Source: Paenibacillus polymyxa (GTDB taxonomy: Bacteria > Bacillota > Bacilli > Paenibacillales > Paenibacillaceae). Taken from it: DNA of 64,000 bases. The position numbers were made by a program, and so were the translations under genes. Each line of letters starts with the position of its first letter. Position 1 is the first letter of the stretch. Where the stretch lies: contig NZ_CP049783.1 in the NCBI RefSeq assembly GCF_015710975.1, forward strand, positions 1,591,501-1,655,500, in the 5' to 3' direction. The notes under the pieces were generated by a model, which ran no database searches, was not told the DNA's origin, and saw only the letters and a program-made list of their open reading frames with translations. Shown one piece after another: positions 54,867-64,000 of this stretch.

Positions 54867-57466
54867 TTTTTCCGTACAAACCCAGCGGTGCTATTCCCGC
54901 CGTTACCGCCCTTTTTTTTCCGCTTGCGACGTGCTGCACCTTCACCGCCTGATCTTGCATCACTACCTGGGGTAGCTGCATCACCAATGAATATCCCGCT
55001 GGTAGACGTCTTCTTCCGCCGCTTGCTTGCCCCGGATGCTGGCGAATTGTATCCGCCCTTGCCACTGCCAAAACCGAAGCTGCCTGTCGAGCCTGTTCCG
55101 ACACCGTTTCCACCAACACGCCCTGAACGCCCTGCGGTGCTGATGCCTCCGTTGCCGCCCTCTTTAGGCTTTCCAGCCGCCTCACGACCGCCTTTACGCT
55201 CTCTACCAGCTTTGTCCTTGCCGCCCTTGCGGTCACGTCCTTCTCGGCCCCTGCCTTTACCACGGCCCTCGCCACGTGCAAAATCTCCGCCCTGGCCCGA
55301 TCCACCCGTCCGTTCACGGCGTTGCCGTTGCTTCATATCGACGAGTTCAAAGTCAATTGTGTAATCTTCCATATTCACACGTGCGACGCGAACCTTAACC
55401 TCATCCCCAATGCGGAACACCTTAGAGGTGCGTTCTCCGATTAACGCCATATGCTGCTCGTCAAAATGATAATAGTCGTCCGTAAGTGCACTCAGACGCG
55501 TCAGACCCTCGACAGTGTTGTCTAGCTCAATGAACATCCCAAAGCTGGTTACACTGCTGATGATCCCCTCAAACTCCTCGCCAACCTTGTCCAGCATGTA
55601 TTCAGCCTTTTTCATTTGCTCTGTGTCGCGCTCTGCATCCACAGCCACACGTTCACGCTCGGAGGATTGCTGAGCAATGTCTGGCATGCGTGCAGTCAAG
55701 TATTCCTGACGCTCATCTGTCAAAGCCCCGCCATTCTCCAACACCTCACGAATAACACGGTGAATTACCAAGTCAGGGTAACGACGAATCGGTGATGTAA
55801 AATGAGAGTAATACTCCGCGGCCAGTCCAAAATGTCCTGTTGACTCCGCATCATACTTGGCCTGCTTCATCGAACGCAGCATCATCGTGCTAAGCACCGT
55901 TTGCTCCTTCGTGCCCTGAATGTCTTCCAACAATGTTTGCAGTGCACGCGGATGAATAGAATTCCCTCTACCTTTGATCTGATGACCAAAATTAGCTGCG
56001 AAAGCCATAAAATTTTGCAGCTTCTCTGGATCGGGGTCCTCATGAATTCGGTACAAGAACGGTACCTTAAGCCAGTGAAAATGTTCGGCTACCGTTTCAT
56101 TGGCCGCCAGCATAAACTCTTCGATAATTTGTTCGGCTATCGTACGATCCCTTTTCACAATATCGACAGCTTTGCCTTCGTCATCTACAATCACTTTGGC
56201 CTCATCAAAATCAAAATCAACCGCACCCCGGCGCATCCGATTTGCACGCAGCTTCAACGCCAAATCCTTCATCGTACGGAATACATCAACCAGGTCCTTG
56301 TAGCGTTCCATCAGTTCTGCATCTTCCTCTTCGAGGATTTTGCGAACGTTCGTGTAGGTCATCCGTTCCTTTGTTTTAATCACGCTGGTGAAAATATCAT
56401 GCTTTACGACCTTCATATGCTCATTGAATTCCATCTCACAGGATAAAGTCAGTCGATCCACCTGAGGATTCAATGAACATATTCCGTTTGAAAGTCGATG
56501 TGGAAGCATCGGAATGACGCGGTCAACCAAATACACACTACAACCGCGGTTATATGCCTCCTGATCCAGTTTGGAGTTCTCACGCACATAATACCCTACG
56601 TCAGCAATATGAACGCCCAGACGGTAGTTTCCATTCGGCAAGCGCTCTACATTAACCGCATCATCGAGGTCTTTGGCATCCTCACCGTCGATGGTAACAA
56701 TGACCTTATCGCGCAAATCACGCCGTCCTTGACGTATAATTTCTTCTTCCGTAATCGCATCAGGAGCCTGATCCGCTTCCGCCATCACTTCATCTGGAAA
56801 AGCCTCTGGAAGCTGATGCTTGCGAATAACGGACAATATGTCGACGCCCGGATCATCCTTATGACCCAGCACTTCCAGCACTTCGCCTTCCGCCGCTGCA
56901 CGTCCTTCTGGATAGCTCACAATACGCACGACGACCTTTTGCCCGTTCACAGCTCCGTTGAAGCTGTCCTTAGGAATGAAAATGTCCCGGTTAATACGTT
57001 TATCATCCGGCAAAACAAAACCGTATGCTTCGTGACTCTGAAACACACCGACTACCTGAAGCACTGCGCGCTTCACGATTCGCACAACTTCGCCTTCTAA
57101 TCGGCCACCCGCAGGTCCCTTTGACGTCACTCTTACCAGTACCGTATCTCCATTCATTGCGCTCTTTAAGTCGTTAGCATGAATGTATACATCCGGGTGC
57201 TCCCGGTCCTCTGGAATCAAAAAAGCAAAGCCCTTGGCATGGGCCTGCAAACGCCCGCGCTGCAAATCCATCCGTTCTGGAACACCATAACGGTTTGTGC
57301 GGGTCAGCAGAATTTTCCCATCTTCCTCCAATGCGTTCAAGAGCTTAAGGAATTCACGAAACTCTTCTGCATCCTTAACGTCAAAATGTTGCTCCAGCTC
57401 CTGGTATGTCATAGGCTTGTATGCGGTCTCGCGCATGAAATCAAGTAGTTGTTGCTCTGTTATCAT
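54857..57466 (-). CDS. rnr: Ribonuclease R
   Basis: This roughly 869-residue 3'-5' exoribonuclease has an HTH-like N-terminus ([27 protein letters not shown]), cold-shock domains ([33 protein letters not shown]), the RNB catalytic domain with Asp residues in [15 protein letters not shown] and [21 protein letters not shown], and an S1 domain ([24 protein letters not shown]). A very long tail of about 155 residues rich in Gly, Arg, Lys and Ser follows. A GTG at 57478 is in frame; GAGGTGG before ATG 57466 sets the start. It works with tmRNA in degrading non-stop mRNAs. Confidence 0.95.
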   Translation of the reverse strand: MITEQQLLDFMRETAYKPMTYQELEQHFDVKDAEEFREFLKLLNALEEDGKILLTRTNRYGVPERMDLQRGRLQAHAKGFAFLIPEDREHPDVYIHANDLKSAMNGDTVLVRVTSKGPAGGRLEGEVVRIVKRAVLQVVGVFQSHEAYGFVLPDDKRINRDIFIPKDSFNGAVNGQKVVVRIVSYPEGRAAAEGEVLEVLGHKDDPGVDILSVIRKHQLPEAFPDEVMAEADQAPDAITEEEIIRQGRRDLRDKVIVTIDGEDAKDLDDAVNVERLPNGNYRLGVHIADVGYYVRENSKLDQEAYNRGCSVYLVDRVIPMLPHRLSNGICSLNPQVDRLTLSCEMEFNEHMKVVKHDIFTSVIKTKERMTYTNVRKILEEEDAELMERYKDLVDVFRTMKDLALKLRANRMRRGAVDFDFDEAKVIVDDEGKAVDIVKRDRTIAEQIIEEFMLAANETVAEHFHWLKVPFLYRIHEDPDPEKLQNFMAFAANFGHQIKGRGNSIHPRALQTLLEDIQGTKEQTVLSTMMLRSMKQAKYDAESTGHFGLAAEYYSHFTSPIRRYPDLVIHRVIREVLENGGALTDERQEYLTARMPDIAQQSSERERVAVDAERDTEQMKKAEYMLDKVGEEFEGIISSVTSFGMFIELDNTVEGLTRLSALTDDYYHFDEQHMALIGERTSKVFRIGDEVKVRVARVNMEDYTIDFELVDMKQRQRRERTGGSGQGGDFARGEGRGKGRGREGRDRKGGKDKAGRERKGGREAAGKPKEGGNGGISTAGRSGRVGGNGVGTGSTGSFGFGSGKGGYNSPASGASKRRKKTSTSGIFIGDAATPGSDARSGGEGAARRKRKKKGGNGGNSTAGFVRKKKK

Positions 57467-57604
57467 AATTTTGTCCACCTCGGGTGACCTTTAATTTTCA
57501 GTAATAAATCCGCATGTTCCTTGTTCCTGATACAAGGCTCTTAATATACTCATACCCTAGTATACACGAATTTAATCGACGGCATCCCTGCCTGTCCAAA
57601 ATCC

Positions 57605-57638
57605 AAAAAAGCCCCCGTTTCCCATGAAACGAAGGCTT
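57605..57638 (-). terminator. Terminator of secG
   Basis: AAGCCCCCGTTTC pairs imperfectly with GAAACGAAGGCTT around CCAT, and six T follow on the minus strand, 17 nt after the secG stop. Confidence 0.7.
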
Positions 57639-57654
57639 AAGGTATATACTTATC

Positions 57655-57888
57655 TTATTTTGCGAAAAATGCAACCAAAACGGAAACGATCATAAAACAT
57701 GCACCCAAAACAGCAGTTACGCGTTGTAAAATCAAATCCATACCGCGAGCTTTGGTCTTGCCGAACAGATGCTCAGCACCGCCAGAGATGGCACCGGACA
57801 AACCTGCGCTTTTCCCCTTTTGCAGTAAAACAACCGCTATAACAGCAATCGAGAACACAACGAGCAGCACTTTCAAAAAGATTTCCAT
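57655..57888 (-). CDS. secG: SecG preprotein translocase subunit
   Basis: This 77-residue membrane protein has two helices (FLKVLLVVFSIAVIAVVLLQ and VTAVLGACFMIVSVLVAFF) flanking the conserved cytosolic loop KGKSAGLSGAISGGAEHLFGKTKARGMDLIL. It assists SecYE in protein export. GTG 57900 is in frame, but AGGAGGTG precedes ATG 57888. It lies between eno and rnr, the usual Firmicutes order, and has its own promoter and terminator. Confidence 0.95.
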   Translation of the reverse strand: MEIFLKVLLVVFSIAVIAVVLLQKGKSAGLSGAISGGAEHLFGKTKARGMDLILQRVTAVLGACFMIVSVLVAFFAK

Positions 57889-58006
57889 GAAAAATCCCAC
57901 CTCCTGAGCTTATACATCTGTTTTGCAAAACAACACAGCCTCTTTTATGAAAACATGCACATATCATGCTTTAAATAGCCGGAAATTAACGCAAAACACT
58001 ATTTTT

Positions 58007-58035
58007 ATTCTACCACAGCTTCCAGTAGATAACAA
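58007..58035 (-). promoter_or_regulatory. SigA-type promoter of secG
   Basis: On the minus strand TTGTTA (58030-58035) and TAGAAT (58007-58012) are 17 nt apart, about 120 nt before the secG start. Confidence 0.55.
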
Positions 58036-58096
58036 CAGCTACAGTAAGACACTTAGCCATTAAGCTTCTGTAGATAATAGATACATTATTCATAAC

Positions 58097-58136
58097 AAAA
58101 AACAGACCTGCTTGCATATAGCGAGCAGGTCTGTTT
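58097..58136 (-). terminator. Terminator of the glycolytic operon
   Basis: AAACAGACCTGCT pairs with AGCAGGTCTGTTT, and a T-run follows on the minus strand, about 80 nt after the eno stop. Confidence 0.88.
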
Positions 58137-58218
58137 AATTCATGCGTAAAAGCTTCGAGCGTCAGACTTCGTGATCATAAACCATCGATCTAAGACGCTG
58201 TCAGCATTTTTCGCAATA

Positions 58219-59511
<1,293 letters not shown>

Positions 59512-59568
59512 TTAATCTCCTTTGTAATTCATAATTTATTGGTCAAGCCTATACTTATTAAATCAAGC

Positions 59569-61113
59569 TTACTTGCGGGATGCAATCATAGATTTTCCTG
59601 TCATTTCCGCAGGTTGCGGAAGTTGCATCAAATCCAGAAGCGTTGGAGCTACGTCAGCCAGAATTCCATGCTCACGTAGAACGATATTTTCGTCAGTCAA
59701 AATGAACGGAACCGGATTCGTTGTGTGAGCTGTGAACGGACGTCCCTGCTCATCAATTTCCATATCCGCGTTACCATGGTCAGCGATGATAATTACCACG
59801 CCACCTTTGGCTTTAACTGCATCTACAACACGTCCAACACATTCATCCGTCGTCTCTACTGCCTTAATTGTTGGTTCCAGCATACCGGAGTGTCCAACCA
59901 TATCCGGATTGGCAAAGTTCAGGATAATCGCATCATGCTTGTCGGCTTCGATTTCCTTAACAGCAGCATCCGCTACTTCATACGCACTCATTTCAGGCTG
60001 CAGATCATATGTAGCCACTTTAGGCGAGTTGATCAAAATACGAGTTTCGCCAGGAAGCTCCACATCGCGTCCGCCACTGAAAAAGAAAGTAACGTGCGGA
60101 TACTTTTCTGTCTCAGCAATACGCAATTGCTTTTTGTTGTTTTGTACCAGCACTTCGCCAAACGTGTTGTCCAGGTTTTTCGGTTCATAGGCAACAAAGC
60201 CTCCAACCGTTTCACTGAACAAGGTCAGGCAAACAAAGTGCAGATTTTTAGGCCATTGTGGCCCACGGTCAAAACCACGGAAATCTTCATTGGTAAATAC
60301 TTGAGACAATTGAATCGCACGGTCAGGACGGAAATTCAGGAATACGACAGAGTCATTGCTTTCAACCAGCCCTACAGGGCTTCCATCAGCCTTCACAATA
60401 ACAGTTGGCTCCACGAATTCATCGAACACTGATTTTTCATACGATTCCTTTAATGCTTCGAGTGGGTCGGTATATTGAGGACCTTCACCGTATACGATTG
60501 CACGGTAAGATTTCTCAACACGTTCCCAACGTTTGTCGCGGTCCATTGCATAATAGCGTCCTTGTACGGTTGCAATTTGGCCAATGCCCACTTCCTGAAT
60601 TTTAGCGACCAATTGTTGCATAAAGCCTACGCCGCTATCAGGCATAACGTCACGTCCATCCATGAAAGCATGAATGTACACTTCGGTTAATCCTTCTTTT
60701 TTAGCCAGATCCAGCATAGCGAACAGATGGCTGATATGGCTATGCACACCACCGTCGGACAGAAGTCCGTACAAGTGAAGTTTAGTGTTGTTCTTCTTCG
60801 CATGCTGCACGGCTTTAACCAATGTTTCATTGTCGAAGAACTCGCCTTCACGGATGGACTTCGAAATACGAGTCAAATCTTGATATACGATTCGGCCTGC
60901 GCCGATGTTCAAGTGACCTACTTCGGAGTTACCCATTTGTCCTTCCGGCAGACCCACCGCTTCACCAGAAGCCGTCAAAGTAGTATGTGGATACTGTTTT
61001 AAATACCGGTCGTAATTCGGTTTATTGGCCTGTGCAACCGCATTGCCTTCCACAGTGTCACGCAGTCCGAATCCGTCCATAATAATTAAAGCTACCGGTT
61101 TTGGTGCTGTCAT
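59569..61113 (-). CDS. gpmI: 2,3-bisphosphoglycerate-independent phosphoglycerate mutase
   Basis: This 514-residue Mn-dependent enzyme of the alkaline-phosphatase fold interconverts 3- and 2-phosphoglycerate. It starts [23 protein letters not shown], has the phospho-Ser site [19 protein letters not shown] and the metal sites [12 protein letters not shown] and [12 protein letters not shown]. The ORF extends to 61218 inside tpiA, but ATG 61113 begins one base after the tpiA stop, with GAGGGGG upstream, so the genes are translationally linked. Confidence 0.96.
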   Translation of the reverse strand: MTAPKPVALIIMDGFGLRDTVEGNAVAQANKPNYDRYLKQYPHTTLTASGEAVGLPEGQMGNSEVGHLNIGAGRIVYQDLTRISKSIREGEFFDNETLVKAVQHAKKNNTKLHLYGLLSDGGVHSHISHLFAMLDLAKKEGLTEVYIHAFMDGRDVMPDSGVGFMQQLVAKIQEVGIGQIATVQGRYYAMDRDKRWERVEKSYRAIVYGEGPQYTDPLEALKESYEKSVFDEFVEPTVIVKADGSPVGLVESNDSVVFLNFRPDRAIQLSQVFTNEDFRGFDRGPQWPKNLHFVCLTLFSETVGGFVAYEPKNLDNTFGEVLVQNNKKQLRIAETEKYPHVTFFFSGGRDVELPGETRILINSPKVATYDLQPEMSAYEVADAAVKEIEADKHDAIILNFANPDMVGHSGMLEPTIKAVETTDECVGRVVDAVKAKGGVVIIIADHGNADMEIDEQGRPFTAHTTNPVPFILTDENIVLREHGILADVAPTLLDLMQLPQPAEMTGKSMIASRK

Positions 61114-61114
61114 C

Positions 61115-61879
<765 letters not shown>

Positions 61880-61926
61880 CTAACTATTAGGTGCCCTAAA
61901 GCCTTTATTACGCGTAATGCGTTTGA

Positions 61927-63108
61927 TTATTTATCGTTAAGTGCAACAACACCCGGAAGTGCTTTGCCTTCCATGAATTCCAGGGATGCGCCGCCGCCAG
62001 TGGAGATGTGATCCATTTTGTCAGCCAAGTGGAATTTTTCAGCCGCAGCCGCAGAATCACCGCCACCAATGATGGTGTATGCTTCTGTTGTAGCACAAGC
62101 TTCCGCTACTTCACGAGTACCGCCAGCGAAAGGCTCGATTTCAAATACACCCATTGGTCCATTCCAAACAACCAATTTGGAGTTTTTGATAACATCTGCA
62201 TAGATTTTGCGAGTTTTCGGTCCGATATCCACGCCTTCCCAATCTGCAGGAATGCCGTCGATGTCCACAATGTTCGTGTTCGCTGTAGCGCTGAAATCGT
62301 CAGAAATAACGATATCCACAGGAAGGTAGAAGTTTTTGCCAAGCTTCTTCGCTTTTTCAATAAATCCAAGAGCAACGTCCAGTTTGGATTCATCCAGCAA
62401 AGATTGACCCACTTCATGACCTTGAGCTTTGAAGAATGTATAAGTCAAACCGCCGCCAATAATTACGTTATCTGCAATGTTCAGCAGGTTGTCGATTACG
62501 TCGATTTTGTCTTTTACTTTGGAACCACCAATAATGGCTGTAAAAGGACGATCTGGATTCGACAGGGCTTTACCAATAACAGACAACTCTCTTTCCATCA
62601 GCAAGCCGGAAACAGCCGGAAGAAGATGCGCGATACCTTCTGTAGAAGCATGAGCACGGTGTGCTGCACCAAAAGCATCATTCACGAAAATGTCAGCCAG
62701 CTCAGCAAATTGCTTCGCCAGTTCAGGATCATTTTTCTCTTCTCCTGGGTAGAAGCGTACATTTTCAAGCAATAGCACATCGCCGTTTTTCAGTTCAGCC
62801 ACTTTCGCTTTAACAGCCTCGCCAACTGCTTCGTCCACCTTAACAACAGGCTTATTAAGCAGTTCTGACAAACGCACACCAGCAGCAGTCAGACGCATGG
62901 ATTCAACAACTTGACCCTTTGGACGTCCAAAGTGACTCGCCAAAATAACTTTTGCACCTTTTTCAATCAGGTAGTTAATGGTTGGCAAGGTTTCGCGAAT
63001 ACGCTTGTCATCGGTAATTTTACCATCCTCAACCGGAACGTTAAAATCTACACGAACAAACACCCGTTTTCCATTCAGTTCTATATCACGTACGCTCTTT
63101 TTGTTCAT
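61927..63108 (-). CDS. pgk: Phosphoglycerate kinase
   Basis: This 393-residue enzyme makes ATP and 3-phosphoglycerate from 1,3-bisphosphoglycerate. Characteristic segments are [46 protein letters not shown], the hinge and nucleotide region [14 protein letters not shown], and [14 protein letters not shown] with [14 protein letters not shown]. The ORF opens at 63162; GGAGG lies 3 nt from ATG 63114 but 9 nt from ATG 63108, which is preferred. Confidence 0.96.
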   Translation of the reverse strand: MNKKSVRDIELNGKRVFVRVDFNVPVEDGKITDDKRIRETLPTINYLIEKGAKVILASHFGRPKGQVVESMRLTAAGVRLSELLNKPVVKVDEAVGEAVKAKVAELKNGDVLLLENVRFYPGEEKNDPELAKQFAELADIFVNDAFGAAHRAHASTEGIAHLLPAVSGLLMERELSVIGKALSNPDRPFTAIIGGSKVKDKIDVIDNLLNIADNVIIGGGLTYTFFKAQGHEVGQSLLDESKLDVALGFIEKAKKLGKNFYLPVDIVISDDFSATANTNIVDIDGIPADWEGVDIGPKTRKIYADVIKNSKLVVWNGPMGVFEIEPFAGGTREVAEACATTEAYTIIGGGDSAAAAEKFHLADKMDHISTGGGASLEFMEGKALPGVVALNDK

Positions 63109-63174
63109 CTCCATATTCCTCCGCACCCTTATAATTTTACGAAACAGGAATTTAAGGCACATTTTGATATATAA

Positions 63175-63206
63175 AGAGCGGAAACAATAACACCTGTTTC
63201 CGCTCT
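63175..63206 (-). other. Hairpin between gap and pgk
   Basis: AGAGCGGAAACA pairs perfectly with TGTTTCCGCTCT (12 bp, 8-nt loop), 24 nt after the gap stop. Reading minus, only a short TTTATATAT follows, so it may be a partial terminator or an RNA-stabilising element that raises gap mRNA over the distal genes. Confidence 0.6.
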
Positions 63207-63230
63207 ATGATGTTGCTCGATAAGGAATTC

Positions 63231-64000
<770 letters not shown>

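Noticed and set aside
54835..55364. Two overlapping ORFs in other frames of the rnr tail
   Set aside because: Low-complexity Pro/Leu- and Arg/Ala/Val-rich translations arise from the repetitive GC-rich tail of RNase R.

Overview
The window looks like a chromosomal segment of a Paenibacillus, probably of the P. polymyxa group. This is inferred from the tmRNA tag (GKQQNNYAFAA), YesM/YesN-type two-component regulation of sugar uptake, many plant-polysaccharide enzymes, a Bacillus-type beta-propeller phytase and a PspA-YdjGHI operon. No rRNA or tRNA gene was seen. The single RNA gene is ssrA.

Layout. 0-2.4 kb: the N-terminal part of a secreted pectate lyase, a ClbS/DfsB-like protein and udk. 2.6-12.6 kb: a sugar-uptake locus of response regulator, sensor kinase, lipoprotein binding protein, two permeases and a GH2 beta-galactosidase, with cre-like sites suggesting catabolite repression. 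12.7-22.2 kb: a DUF1963 protein with an orphan ORF behind it, an AraC regulator divergent from a DUF1680/GH127-superfamily hydrolase, an RDD membrane protein, a LysR regulator divergent from a zinc-free MDR oxidoreductase, and a MATE exporter. 22.5-32.3 kb: a sugar:cation symporter and GH127 beta-L-arabinofuranosidase operon with a divergent AraC activator, a beta-propeller phytase behind a four-repeat PhoP box, and a LamG-Ig-GH51 arabinofuranosidase. 32.5-36.0 kb: the ydjI-ydjH-ydjG-pspA envelope-stress operon. 36.2-44.2 kb: an aldo/keto reductase, phosphoketolase with a GntR regulator, a GT2 glycosyltransferase, and a quinone/electrophile-stress operon (DUF896-DoxX-ring-cleaving dioxygenase) with a MarR-type palindrome over its promoter.

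44.5-48.9 kb holds the most unusual system: a tightly packed operon of a DcrB/Eag-like (DUF1795) protein, a VgrG-like spike, a pentapeptide-repeat protein, an unassigned 182-residue protein and a PAAR-like DUF4280 protein. It resembles the spike/adaptor cassettes of proteobacterial type VI secretion, but it sits in a Gram-positive genome with no sheath, tube or baseplate gene within the window.

49-53.5 kb is a decayed mobile region inserted at the 3' end of ssrA. It contains a secreted repeat protein, an IS1182-type transposase fragment, three 19-bp direct repeats, a broken ABC ATPase, a broken minus-strand ORF and an N-terminally truncated, frameshifted large serine recombinase whose last codons read into ssrA. 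The rest (53.5-64 kb) is conserved housekeeping order on the minus strand: gap-pgk-tpiA-gpmI-eno, secG, rnr, smpB, ssrA. gap is cut by the window edge.

Together the locus describes a plant- or soil-associated saprotroph that depolymerises pectin side chains (pectate lyase, arabinofuranosidases, beta-galactosidase), imports the sugars, ferments pentoses through phosphoketolase, scavenges phytate phosphate under Pi limitation and carries envelope-stress and competition functions.
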